The position numbers were made by a program, and so were the translations under genes. Below, piece after piece: positions 21,951 through 33,945 of a stretch of 64,000 nt of DNA (its first letter is position 1; each line of letters begins with the position of its first letter). The notes beneath the pieces were generated by a model. It ran no database searches and was not told the origin of the DNA. It worked only from the letters and a program-made list of their open reading frames with translations. Where the stretch lies: assembly GCA_034509735.1 (NCBI GenBank), contig JACGWO010000006.1, positions 9,811,001-9,875,000 on the forward strand. Reading direction: 5' to 3'. Source of the DNA: Sesamum alatum. Lineage: Eukaryota > Streptophyta > Magnoliopsida > Lamiales > Pedaliaceae.

Positions 21951-24280
21951 GTATTGATATGATCACTTTCACTCTATTTGGTATTTGATACCGTTCCTAT
22001 CACAAATCTGCGGGTGGTTTGCAGAAAGTGAATAAGGATTTAAACGCCAAGAACAGTTCTAGGATTCACAATGGCAAGGTCCATTGCTGAAAAGGACTAG
22101 AGACTTGTTAGGCCTATAATCGTGATCATATTAGGATAGTCTGTAGGAATTACGTAATCTAGCATGATCAAAAGTATGTATCTTTGTTGAACAAATATTT
22201 TATTTCATATATATTTGATCAACAAAATTATTGAATATTGATTCATGTTTGCTAGTAGTTACACATAAGTTCCTAGAAAACCATCCCATAAAAGGTTTAT
22301 GGATACTCAAAATTCAAATGATCTAAATGGATTAATCAAGACTAACTTACAGATTTGGCATCTGCAACAACTATGGCGGTTTCCTCTTATTACAGATAAG
22401 TAAATTGGAAAGTTCGATGAATCTAGAAGTAGATGATTCGAATCGACTAAATTTACAAGTCTTTTATGAAGAAGATAGTCCCAAAGCTCTTTGTTGAACG
22501 AAGTAGGCTTGCCAAATAGTCTATTGGAAGGGATCCAATAAAACAACTGTAGGTTACTGAATACACAAGACCATAAGGGGGTTCAAAAGTCTAAAGGTCC
22601 CATAGGAGGTATGGGAATTAGACTTGAGGTAGTGAACCATAAATGGTCACAAAATTAAACATGTTTCGATAGGATCAAAAAGGCCGTGTATTTAGTGGGA
22701 GCTCTTGAGCATCCAGTTAAGAATGGAATTCTCAATGAAACATTTCCTGTAAAGGCCAAGTATGACGGTCTCTGATAAAGGGAACGATCGAGCTTCGTTG
22801 GACGAAGATCGATCGAAGTTTCACCCAATTACCTTAGCCCGTGAAGACATAGACTCGAAAATTGCCAACGTAAGGAACGTGGCACTTTGCTAGGAGTCAT
22901 GCACAAGGAACCATGGTTTGGCAAGCCTATGTCCCGACGAAGTCCTTGAGCATATAGGAGGATCCTACATACGTCAAGGGACTAGTGGGAGATAAATTAG
23001 ACTCGGTGTCTGATTTGTACAAATTTACGGCAGAATAATGCTAACGTTGTGTATAATCACATTTCTTACTTAAACTGATCATATTCCAGTCCCCTTAAAA
23101 ACAAACCCGAATGTCATAGAGTTACGAGTGATCGGGATAAGTTCGGTCAAATTTGGATAGTGATCCAAATGACTTGCAGAACGTGATGTTTGACATCGTA
23201 GTGGGATTTATACAGAGGAGCCATAGAATCCGCTAGGAAATTCAAACAAGGTTTACCGCATAACTGGAATAATCATTTTGACGAGCTCATACGGAAAATG
23301 ACTCGGTCTTAAACGACGTCGGTGATCAGTGGGAGTAGAAATGGAGTTCCAAGTGTTTAAGTGTGTAATGCCTTGATTCATGGATGAATTCAAGAAATTA
23401 GCAATCACTAAAACACAATCGTAACTCACGAAAATTCTCCATGACATTTTAGGATTCCCACATACATATCATGAATTGAGTTTTTCAAAGACTCAGTCAT
23501 GATAGACTGATGAGAAAACTCATATATGTAAAGGGACAAGTTGTTCGAGACTTAGTTATAGTAAGACTGATGAGAAAGCTTAGATACTATGAATAAAGCA
23601 TCAAGCCATTCAAGACTTACTCACGATGGACGAATGAGAAGGCTTGGATGTTAAGTATCCCCTACGTATTAACCCTAGGCAAACATACGATATGCTTACT
23701 CGGTGCATAGGAGCCGATGTTGAGTGTGCTTCTTGCATGACTCAACAGAAATCGGTAATGCACTGATGGGTTGAAGACAACAATCAAGAACAATCCTTAG
23801 TACCTGAATAAGGACTAAAGATGTGTTCATGATGCACCGTATGTCGAGAGTTGTTTTGGAAGGCTAAGCGATACTAGCTTCCAGAGCATAGTGAAAACCA
23901 GTTAGTCTCAAAGGTATACACAGTCAGGCCCAATGACGATTGTATTGGATAGTGGTTATAGATGAAAACCGCGTCCATAGGATGGACATGGTGCTTAGCA
24001 CGACCAAACCATGTTCGCCTATATGGCAGACAACCAGGCTATGGAAAAAGTATTGGCACGAGATCTCATCACAAGATCTCATCACAAGATCCACGAAAAT
24101 ATTCTTAGACAACCACCATCTCTAGGAGATGATGGTGGATTGAGGTAACACGGTTAGACCGTATTACTTCGGCAAGGAAATATAATCGGACTCACGAGAC
24201 CTTAGTCGGTATTGTACATTACTCATACTCAGAGGATTCTGAACAAAGTGGGTAATTGACTTAACGGTCAGGTGGTAGAT
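21951..24280 (+). other. Decayed interior of the copia element; no pol domain readable
   Basis: Only short open stretches remain and I could not place RT, RNase H or integrase motifs with confidence. Direct duplications occur here, for example AGATCTCATCACA twice at 24060-24085 and three related phrases ending GATGAGAAAACT/GATGAGAAAGCT/AATGAGAAGGCT at about 23510, 23570 and 23630. The element is therefore either a deletion derivative or heavily mutated. Confidence 0.5.
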
Positions 24281-26440
24281 TGTTAGAATAGGTGACCAGA
24301 AAGTCAATGTGGTTGGCTGTTCTGAGAACCATTCGTCAATATTTGAACAACTAATATTGCGTTAATGAATGTAGTAAGGATTCATCATAGGCATGAGTTT
24401 GTTTTACTTACTGCTTGCATCGTTTCGATGTCACAACAAATGCCCACAGACTAAAATAACATTCCGGGAAACTGGAACTGCGCATTGGATGGTAGGTTCA
24501 TGAAATCAGTTTCTCGGATCGGTTTGAAATACTCCAAGTCAAGGAATCTTGAAACAGGGCATCGAGAATCCATTTGAGACTTGCACTAAGCATCTGCAGT
24601 CGTATTTCATTAACAAGTGACGAGGCTCGTCCATGCAGTGTTAGTGGGTCAGCCAGCTGGGTGGCTGCTGACTGAGGTGACTCGCGGGAATTGTCATATG
24701 GAAGCCACACGGGCTTAGTTGGTACGACTCGTATTTTCGATTCCGATAGTACGGGATTAGTCCTCGGACTTGAGGAATCATGTCAGTCGCTTACATACTA
24801 AGGTTGTATCTTGGATCTGGTGAGATTTGACCATGTATTATGACATGACCATCATACGCCCTGTCCAGTGCAGTCGGAGTATGTAAGGACGGTGGATTCC
24901 AAAATAGGATCTGTTCCCTGTCAAAGAATATGATAACGAGATCTCCTATGCGCTCTGAGATGGTTTAGACTCACAAAGTCTATGGCCATAGCACTTGATT
25001 GAGTGGGAAAGAATTTCCTACGTCAATCATAGAGTTAAACCTATCTCAAGTTTAAAGCATAGATTCCTAAGTCAAGGATGGGAACCGACATCCTAATTCC
25101 ATGTCCTAGACTGAGGCCGGGAGACAGGCGACAATAGAACCGTACCTGTATGTAACGAGCGACGGTAGGACCGTACCTACATGTAACTCGAAGCCTAAAT
25201 GTTCACACCACACATTCACCTAGTCTCTAGTGCCATGGACCATTGCTAGATGGCCACCCATGGTGACGGACTACTTTGGTTATGAAATAACAAGAAGTAG
25301 GTCCAAATCTAGCTGAAAGGTGAACCTAAAGAGTCATACCCACTACACCAAATGAAAGGGAATTAATTTGGAATTAATTCTGGGAGAAGGTTTAATTTAA
25401 TAGGATTAAATTATATTTCCTGGAGATTCAAGCCTCGATGGATTATTGGAATAACGGGCTTGTGTTCATAAATTAAATTTATGGATTTTATAAAGCATGG
25501 GCTTCCCTTTTAATTAGATTAAAAGGGTGAATTAATTAATGGGCTTGGTATATTAAATAGAATTTAATATAAAGTCCATGGGACTAGTTAATTTGGAATT
25601 AAATAATCCCATTCCATGAATTAATTAATAGGTTTGGTATATTAAATAGGATTTAATATAAAGTCCATGGGCCTATTTAATTCTAAATTAAATAGGCCCA
25701 TACCATAAAGCCCATCAAAATGGATGGATAAGATTTGATCTAGAGATTGATGAGATGAAGGGCCATGATTAATTTGACTTAATCAAAGCCTAGTTTGACT
25801 AGGATTTTGACCTAGTCAAATCCTAGTCAAGTATGCCTCTTTAGAAGAGGTTGAGTAGAAATAGGAAAATCTATTTTCTATAAATACTCAAAAACACACA
25901 CATGCACCTACTAATCTCTCAACTCTCACTCATAATTCTCTCTCAATTTTCATCCACTCTCTCTCACTTTCTCCAAGATTTGTACTTAGTTCTTCCTGAT
26001 TTATTCAAGGTAGAACATAAGAGACATTGATTGCATTAATTGATAGCGTGTATCGATGTCTCTTCTCCCAAAATGATTTCTTGCTAGCATAAGGGTTGGT
26101 TGCTTTCTGGTGTAGCGAGTGAGATGATTTAGAAGGTCTCGTCTTTGAGATCTTGGTGCAAAATCGGAACAATGCATGTAGCCGAACAAAGACAAAACTA
26201 CAACCGGGTAGGTTCTTTAATTATGGTTTTCGGTTCAAATTCTATGGCCTCCATGTTGTGTTTTATTGAACATGAGATACACCGAACGCCCGGGAGAATC
26301 AAGGGCACACCCCTTGATTCGGTTATGTATGTGATGCATGCTTTAAATTCCATTTAATTATGCTTTGCAATTTTATTATGCAATCTTTCGCGCTTCCGCT
26401 ATTCGCGTTCATCTCTCGGGCCGATCCGCTAAACGTTTCA
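24281..26440 (+). repeat. 3' LTR of the copia-type element
   Basis: 2160 bp, starting TGTTAGAATAGGTGACC and ending AAACGTTTCA, collinear with the 5' LTR. A small insertion near 24630 (CCATGCAGTG) is absent from the left copy. TATA box at 25878-25886. Confidence 0.9.
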
Positions 26441-26589
26441 TAAGGATATTTTAGGAATTTCACATTTGGTACACCAGATTAGTTACTCTAGAAGCCTCAG
26501 GTTGTATATAACAATATAGATTATAGGTTAAATTACATTGACATCTCTTGAGGTTAGGTCCAATCACTACAAAAAAAAAGCGAAAATTG

Positions 26590-27235
26590 AAATGGTAACA
26601 GGAATGGTTGTTTTAATTTTTGGAACGGTAAATACTTCACTTGAAACTTTTGGACTGCAATTAGGAACGGTTGAGGAACGGGAGGCTATCCCTGGCAATA
26701 AGAGGCGATCCTAATTATTAGGAACTGTTTTTGGCACCTTTTCGATCTATCATTCCTGATTACCTTTGTACGTATAAATTTATATTTTTTGCATTTGGAA
26801 CACCTTATAAACATTAGGAACGGAATGAAATCACAAAATTAGGAATGGTAGTTAGAACACATTTTGGAATTCTCACACTATGTTGTGGATATAATATAGC
26901 ATGGTGTCTGGAATACGTGTAGGAACGGCAGGTTGTATACATTAGGATCGGTACCTGGAATACATTTTGTCTCTTGGTTTAGGAACGGTTGTTGTACTCT
27001 ATCTTTGGAATACCCATTTGGACCAGTTTTTGGTATTTTCTTTAGAACGAAAGCCTATCCACGAAAGAAATTATTTTGGAATATACGTAGGCACGGTAAG
27101 TCCCATCTTTAGGAACGGTCGGCTTCTATTTTTGGAGTGATTTTTTCATCGGCATTGAGAACGGTATATATTTTTAAACAGTCAAATATAGGAACGGTAT
27201 TTGGAGTTGCCAATGCCGTTGAAAGTACCGTTCCT
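26590..27235. repeat. Left subterminal GGAACGGT repeat region of the CACTA element
   Basis: At least six copies of TAGGAACGG or TGGAACGG plus diverged versions (GGCACGG, GGATCGG, GAGAACGG) occur, mostly in direct orientation on the plus strand. In En/Spm such repeats bind TNPA and are needed for excision. Confidence 0.85.
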
Positions 27236-27429
27236 AACAGATGAATTATAAAATTTTTTTTGTAATAATTATTATCATTTAAATATAAATTTAATTATTA
27301 ATAATATTTTTGATTATATAATTAATATTTAAATATGAAAAAATACATAATTTAGAAATAAAAATTATATTAAATACGAATATTATCCTATTTAATTACA
27401 AAAAAATCAAAATAAAAAAAATACATAAT

Positions 27430-28988
27430 CTACTCCTCGTCCCAATCGGCCTCGTCCATCTCGTCAATGTCTGGAAGGGTGGGGTCTCTAGGAGGCCGTG
27501 ACGGGCCGGCGCCGGAGCAACTAGTCTGCATGTCCTTCATCATCATGCCCATCAAGTCCGCCATCATCTCCTCGAGGCGGCCCAACCGACCCTCCACGTT
27601 TGACGAAGGCGCTGGCTCTGGCGCGGGCGGTGGCGGTGGTGATGGCGAGGTAACGGTCTGGCTGAGACCCAGGGCCTCAGAACCAAGACCAAATACTTGG
27701 CCCTTGTTCTTGCCCCCGACGCAAGTGAGCCACATCTACTGCTCGGTCTGCGCCAGCGAGCCCTCTGATTCGGAAGCAGGATCCTCAGGATTGCACGGGG
27801 CCTGAGATTGATGATCCTCAATCATCTTTTGGAACATCTCCTGCAAAAATAATTACAATAAATTAGAAAATTTTCAAACATTTAAAAAAATAAAGTAGAA
27901 TGTATTAATTACAACTTACCGCCACATCCGCTGCCCTCGGCCCGCTCCAGCCGCCGTCGGCCTTCTTCTTGTAGCATTTGGAGAATAACTCCATCTGCTT
28001 CACTGGCCGACCGAGCTGCTCCTCCTGTAAAAAGAAATGCGAAACAGTTATTACAATTTTAATTTAATAGTAATAAATTATTGAAATAACATTAGATATC
28101 TTACCAATTTCCGCTTGTGCATACCGACGGAGACAGATCCCCCGCGGTACACAGTAGCGAATGCGGCTGGGTTGGCGTTCCGGTTTGCCTTGTTCATCTC
28201 GCACTCCTGCTTGAACTCCAAGGAATCCCATTACAGGAGGAGCTGCCGCCAGACCTCGTTCGCCAGCCATAGAGGCTTCTGCAGGGACTGTCTGGCGAGG
28301 ACGAACTTCTTCCTGAGGAACTTCCCCATCCAAATGTGGAAGATCTTGAACTTCGACTCGTCGTCGGCGTCCCACCAGTACGTCATCTGTATTAAAATAT
28401 ATATATATATATATATCATACCTTAGATTGTTAAAATATATAAAAACAAAAATTAATTGTCGTTACCTTCAAACTCTCAAATCAGAAATTCTGGTGCTCT
28501 GGCGGCACCTTCCGCAAACTGCCCCAAGGATGGGGAAAGTGTCCTCGCATGACCGCGTACATGCGCTCGTGGATCTTCCGATCACGACTGAAATTATAAA
28601 ATAATTAGTATGACATAAAAATATTAATTTAAATTACAAAAAAAAATTAAAAATATAAATATACCTCGCATCGGCGACTGTGATGTACTGGCGCACGGAT
28701 GGTGGTGGGGCCAGTGGGGGTGGTGGTGGTGGGGCAGTCTATGGACGGGTCGGATCGACCGCCGGTGCGGTAGTGGATGGTCCGCCACCCTCCTCGACGG
28801 GTGTAGCGGTAGACGCATCGGGCTGCTGATCCAGCGCAGGTGGTGCGGGTGCTTGGTGGTGCTGGTGGCTGTGGTGGTCGGAACACTGCTTCCCCATCCT
28901 GGCAAGCAACACCGGCCGGCGGTATGGCCGGTGAGCCGCGACCACGGCCACGTCCACCTCCTCGAGGTGGGAAATCCCAACCAGACAT
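27430..28988 (-). pseudogene. TNPA-like transposase gene relic (plant En/Spm transposase, PF03004-like)
   Basis: DNA-binding accessory protein of CACTA elements. Likely exons on the minus strand: 28665-28988, 28467-28587, 28105-28386, 27920-28024 and 27430-27840, all with GT-AG borders. The first encodes MSGWDFPPRGGGRGRGRG and a Pro-rich tract. The others give RDRKIHERMYAVMRGHFPHP, YWWDADDESKFKIFHIWMGK, NKANRNANPAAF with GGSVSVGMHK, KQMELFSKCYKKK, and WLTCVGGKNKGQVFGLGSEA near the C-terminus, all typical of this family. In-frame stops interrupt at least four exons, and a frame change lies within the first, so it is broken. Confidence 0.8.
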
Positions 28989-28999
28989 GATCTATAATT

Positions 29000-29800
29000 T
29001 TTTAAAAAAATATTAGTCGTATGAATTTAAAAAATACAAGTGACGTATCAATTTATTTGAATAATGATAATTTTTTTTAATTTTATAAAATAATTATGCA
29101 AACTAAATCCTAAAATTGTATACTAAGTCCCAAAATTAATCTAATAAATAGATAATTAATCCCAATTTTGTTATTGAAAATTTTCCTACAATATTTACTA
29201 AATCCTAAAATTATTTCCTATATATCTATACTAAATCCCAAATTTTGACCCTAAAATTTCACTAAATCCTTCTATTTTTCTATATATTTATATACATAAT
29301 TTTTAAAAATTACATAAAATTCTGAAAATTCATAATTTCTGAAATTTACATTAAAATTCTGCAATTTATTTAAATTTACAGAAATTTACATTAAATTGTA
29401 ATAAAATTCTGAATTTTCAGATTTTTAAAAAATACAAATTTTCAGTTTTTTAACAGAAAATCACACTAATTACAATAATTCACACTAATTGCAGAAAATC
29501 CCACTAATTACAATAGTTCACACTAATTGACAGAAAATCACCAAAAATAACAGAAAATTCAAAATAATTACAAAAAAATTGTACACTAATTTCATGCAGT
29601 AATTAGAACAAAATATTTACAGAAATTACATACCATCGACAATTACATACTATTACAGAAATATATAGAAAATTTAAAGAAAATAAATGCAAAATACAGA
29701 AATGAAACAATTTACACAAAAAATTGAAAAATTCAATTTCTGCATTTTTAGAAAAATGCAAAACAGAAAAAAAAAAAAAAAAAAGGTTTATAATAACCCT
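29000..29800. other. AT-rich spacer inside the CACTA element
   Basis: Intron- or UTR-like AT-rich sequence between the TNPA-like first coding exon and its putative upstream leader. No coding signal is seen. Confidence 0.5.
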
Positions 29801-29997
29801 ACTTGGTAGTGGTGCTGGCGGCGGTGGCTGAGGGCGGCGTCTGAAACAGCGGCGCCGGCGTTTGAGGGCGGCGGCGGCGGTGGATGGAGCAAGCGGGGGC
29901 GGGGGATCTCCACGAACGGGCTGCTGATTGGATGCGGCGGCCGGCAACGGTGGATGGAGGTGCCGATCGCGGTGAATAGAGAGAGAGAGAGATGCTC

Positions 29998-30064
<67 letters not shown>

Positions 30065-30100
30065 CTTTTGGGCAAAAGTGAGAAAAAATCAGCCAAGAGG
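29800..30100 (-). other. Putative leader exon of the TNPA-like gene with CT/GA microsatellite
   Basis: A GC-rich block (29810-29960) and about thirty GA dinucleotides (29977-30060) lie just downstream, on the minus strand, of a TATA-like sequence. CT-rich leaders are common in plant genes. Open frames across it are low-complexity (Leu-Ser or Arg-Glu repeats) and not believable proteins. Confidence 0.5.
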
Positions 30101-30102
30101 CC

Positions 30103-30116
30103 AATTTATATAAATT
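30103..30116 (-). promoter_or_regulatory. TATA-like box upstream of TNPA-like gene
   Basis: Palindromic AATTTATATAAATT, placed between the internal GGAACGGT cluster (30120-30480) and the CT-rich leader. The order cluster-TATA-leader repeats that at the right end of the element. Confidence 0.5.
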
Positions 30117-30119
30117 ATT

Positions 30120-30515
30120 TGGAACAGTCATCATTTTTACAGGACCGTTCCCAAAATCGGTCCAAATAACGAATACGACGTCGTTTTTGCACTAAAACGA
30201 TGTCGTTTTAATAACGTGTACTCATGTTGACCTAAATAGGGACGGTCTGTTAAGTGTATTACCGTTCCCATTACCGTGCCCAACAGAGGTCGTTCCTGAA
30301 TTACAGTTGACCGTTCCTATATCAATTCCATATACTTAGTTTAAGCAATTGCACTAATAGGAACGGTTACTTAGTACGAAAATTGTTCCAATTACCGTTC
30401 CTAAAGAAATAAACTGTGTCGTTTCCTTGCACCCACACAGTAACTGTTCCTACATTCAAGTGGCACCGTTCCTATATGTATTCCAATATTTTTTTATCTA
30501 GTACAATAATAACTA
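30120..30515. repeat. Internal third cluster of the GGAACGGT motif
   Basis: ACCGTTCC/GGAACGGT and variants occur about ten times, e.g. GACCGTTCCTATA and AGGAACGGTTAC. On the minus strand the cluster begins at about 30515 with TACTAGATAAAAAAATATTGG, reminiscent of a degraded CACTA tip. It lies between the end of the TNP2-like gene and the TNPA-like promoter. Confidence 0.75.
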
Positions 30516-30739
30516 TAAATTAAGAAAAACACATTCCGAACACTAATCTGATTGAATAAAGATATACAATTGGATAATTAATGAATTTAACTATATATAT
30601 TAATTTTTAGAAAATACACACACGTTCAGAATATGAAGTCGTTTTTGTATATTTATTTTTGTTAGTATTTCACAGATGTAACTAGGATCCTATGTTGTTG
30701 TACTGCACGGCATAATCAGACCGTCAAAATTCTAATCAA

Positions 30740-33114
30740 ACCATTAGATGCTCCATTGAGTCGAAAAAGAAAGGAGGAAAAATTTTCTCGAGGTTGCACA
30801 TGATGACGGCTACACTATCTTCCAATTCTTTTACCTTGGCCACATCTAGTGTTGTTGAGCATAGGATCTGGAATAGAAAGCTCACTTCCGTCAAGGCCCC
30901 CACACGTGCTCTGGATGCATTTCACGGAAGGCAACCGGAATCAATTTCAGCATGAATACATGACAATCATGGCTCTTCATGTCGTGCATCCTCAACCCCT
31001 TCAGGTCTACGCAACGGGCCAAGTTAGAGGCATACCCATCAGGAAACCTAAGACAACGAATCCACTCATATATTTTCTTCTTTTGCTCTTTCGTCAGTGT
31101 ATATACCGCCTTGGGCATCACGTTCGGTCTCCTTTCGTCCACCTCAAGCTCCGACCGATTACATATGATCTTCAGATCCTTCCGTGCATTCAGATTGTCC
31201 TTCGTTTTTCCTTTGATGTCCATCACAGTATTGAATATATTATCGAACACATTCTTCTCAATATGCATGACATCAACATTATGTCGTATTAGATGCGCCA
31301 GTATTCAAGCTCCCAGAATATGCTTTTCTTCATCCACTTATGGTCGACACTGTAGCCTTCCGGTTCACTCAACGGTTGTTCGACAGCCACACTAAATGCA
31401 TCGACACAGGTTCGGATCTGTTCTCCAGTCAGCCTCGGACGTGCCACCTTCCTCTCCATTCGATTTTTAGTGAAGGCTTTCTTGTTTCTGCGATAAGGAT
31501 GAACCGGTGGTAGGAATTGCCTATGGCAGTCAAAATAGCATGCCTTCCAACCGTGTTGTAAATAGAATGCCCATGTGTCCTCCATACAAACTGGACACCC
31601 CATAACACCGGCGGTACTCCATCCAGATGCCATCCCATAAGCAGGAAGGTCGTTCACTGTCCACATCAATGCGGCATGCATCATGAATGCCTGGTTTGTC
31701 GCAGTATCATGCGTACGTACACCCACATGCCATAAATTTTGCAACTCCTCGATCAACGGCTCCAAGTAGACATCGATAAGACGTTTGGGATTCGATGGGC
31801 CAGGGATCACCATCATTAGGAACATATACTCAGACTTCATGCACATTCCTGGTGGGAGATTGTACGGTGTAAGTATCACGGGCCAACATGAGTAAGTTTT
31901 ACCATACTGGCTGTGCGATGCAAACTCATCCGTGCACAACCCAAGTCTAACATTCCTCGGCTCTGCTGCAAAATCAGGATACGTCCGGTCAAAATGCTTC
32001 CAAGCCTCTGCATCGGACGGATGACACATGTATCCTTCCTCCGTCTGATGGCTCGCATGCCAAGTCATATACTCTGTTGTGGCCTCCGACGCATACAACC
32101 TCTGCAGCCGAGGGGTAATCGGTAGATACCTAAGAATGGCACACGGGGACTTCTTGCGTTTAGGATTTCTGTCCCTGGTGAGCTTGTACCTAGAGTCTCC
32201 ACATAACTTGCAATATTCCAAATCAATATCGTCCTTCCAGTACAACATTCAACCGTTTTTGCAAGCATCAAACTTCTGAACTGGTAAACCCAATTCTCTT
32301 ATCAATTTCTTCGTATTGTAATAATCGACGGGAAAAGTGAGATCGCGGGGCATTACAGTATCAACCCACTAGCATAACCGATCATATGTATGCTCGGAAA
32401 AACCCCCTTCGGCCTTGATATTCACCAAAGAGGCAATTGACGCCAACTGAGAGGTGGTGCAGCCATTCCACAAAGGTTGGTCCGCAGCATGAACTACATC
32501 AAAAAAAGGGCCTGACAAGCCAGACACATAATCATAGGGCCCCGAATCGTAATATGAACTAGGACCCACATCAAATGGACAATACCGAGTACCATCATCA
32601 GTCGGTCCCTCCTGGTTGTACGAAGACCAGAATGACGGCCCGGCGGCATCGAATACCATCCTCTACGCCCAATTCATCTGAGCCGCATCACCCAATGCGA
32701 AGTACCCTCCTCCTGAAGGGGTGGCGTTTGCTGCTGCTGCACAGGGGGCGTTGTTAATGCTTCAAAGTATTCCTGCACGCTCTCCTCACCATGCGAAGTC
32801 CAATTGTAATACTCTGGCATAAACCCTTTCATACACAAATCAAAATTTACTTCGTCTGGTGTTTTGAACCGTTCGTTTTTACACTTCCGGAAGGGACACT
32901 TAATCTTGTCCCCGTCCATATATGCACGCTGAGAATGGGCCCATTCTAAAAATATTGTAACACCATCCTCAAACTCCGGCGTCACACCCAGGACGTCTCG
33001 ATCATACATCCATTTCCTCAATTGTCTTAACATGACTGGTCCTTCGTATAATTCACAACAATACGCAATTAAATGATGAGAGTAAATTATATATATATAT
33101 ATATATACATGCAA
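30740..33114 (-). pseudogene. TNP2/TNPD-like CACTA transposase relic
   Basis: Catalytic transposase of En/Spm elements. On the minus strand the N-terminal transposase-associated domain reads RKWMYDRDVLGVTPEF and AYMDGDKIKCPFRKCKNER (32674-33114). A linker with RMVFDAAGPSFWSS follows (32369-32659), then the Transposase_21 core (31289-32248: MLYWKDDIDLEYCKLCGDSR, LCTDEFASHSQYGKTYSCWP, SEYMFLMMVIPGPSNPKR). The next part is VMHIEKNVFDNIFNTVMDIK (30891-31268), and then the start of the DUF4218 region ending near SMEHLMV at about 30740. There are at least three in-frame stops (near 32665, 32370 and 32250) and three frame shifts (near 32690, 31300 and 30893). The C-terminal part is absent. Confidence 0.9.
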
Positions 33115-33140
33115 AAGTAACAGAATTTTGCATACTTACC

Positions 33141-33300
33141 TGAGCAAAACACCTATCAATATCAATGCAAAATTCGCGCTCGGTAATTGATATGTTCGAT
33201 TTTTCGTATAAAGAATCAAAGGGGGGAGTTACAACAAAATAAGTTGGAGAGTAAGTATAAGAACAATGACAAAGAAGGGGGACATATATATAGAAAATAT
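33141..33300 (-). promoter_or_regulatory. TNP2-like promoter and first (leader) exon
   Basis: TATA-like TATATATAT at 33284-33292 on the minus strand is preceded by the right GGAACGGT cluster and followed by a short leader that ends at a donor CAG|GTAAGT near 33141. This is the normal place for the main promoter of an En/Spm-type element, reading inward. Confidence 0.5.
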
Positions 33301-33945
33301 TGGAACCGGCATTGGAATATTATTTGAAACACAAAACTAGCCGTTGAAATATAGCCGTTGTTCCAGCTTTAGGAACGGACTCAGGAGAGGAAACAGGAAC
33401 GATAATGTTACTGTTGTAATATAGCCATTAGCGCATATTAGGAATGGTATGAGGCACACCCAAAGGACCGTTCCTACTTGGAGTATAAGTTGGAACGGTA
33501 CTTGTAACAATATTGCACTTACTATATACCCATAATTTGGAACGGTAATTGCATTACATTTTTTTCCATGGTGTAAAAGGGTCTTTTGTAGGACTACATG
33601 TTGGAACGGCCAGTCCACTGGTCCAAATAGACCCGGCCTTTGGAACACATATAGTAACAGTATGTTTTCCCGATCGTCTGGCCGTTCCAAATTTCACAAA
33701 TGTGTTCCAAATTGAAGTCCAAAATATATCAGGTCCCTTTTAGGAACGGTTGTAGGTGTACAAATTAGCTCACCATTGTTGGCACTCCAATAGGAACGGT
33801 CGGGCGGTTCCTATTAATTTGTATTCCGGTCGGCACGACTATGACGTCATCAACGGTTTACCGTTCCTCAACTGTTCCTATGACCGTTCCTTTTTGGAAC
33901 GGTAACTGGAACAGTGGTTTCTATCCGTTCCTATTCCCGCTTTTT
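33300..33945. repeat. Right subterminal GGAACGGT repeat region of the CACTA element
   Basis: More than ten copies of GGAACGG or CCGTTCC in mixed orientation, including the back-to-back pair ACCGTTCCTTTTTGGAACGGT at about 33882-33902. It overlaps the presumed promoter of the TNP2-like gene. Confidence 0.85.

Larger units (their letters stand above)
16487..26440 (+). mobile_element. Ty1/copia-type LTR retrotransposon, full length but decayed
   Basis: Two direct LTRs (16487-18606 and 24281-26440) start TGTTAGAATAGGTGACC and end GCTAAACGTTTCA. A tRNA-iMet-type primer binding site follows the left LTR, and a short purine-rich GGTGGTAGA precedes the right LTR. The flanks TAAGA (16482-16486) and TAAGG (26441-26445) look like a 5-bp target duplication with one change. 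The LTRs differ by many substitutions and small indels, so the insertion is old. Inside are a long leader, a broken gag and no readable RT or integrase. It is assigned to copia from the PBS and gag type. Confidence 0.88.

Noticed and set aside
27467..27805. Plus-strand ORF opposite the TNPA-like gene
   Set aside because: It is antisense to a recognisable transposase C-terminus (VGGKNKGQVFGLGSEA) and has no match to any family.
29954..30169. Arg-Glu and Leu-Ser repeat ORFs over the GA microsatellite
   Set aside because: They are direct translations of a GA/CT dinucleotide repeat; more than one frame is open for the same reason.
26565..30515. Two separate CACTA elements side by side, the first ending at about 30515
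   Set aside because: Only the outermost ends carry full CACTA tips with a matching AAT duplication. The tip-like sequence at 30515 is degraded and has no duplication, so one element with an internal motif cluster is simpler.
30849..31395. Plus-strand ORFs opposite the TNP2-like gene
   Set aside because: The minus strand has clear TNP2 text, and the plus-strand proteins have no recognisable domain.
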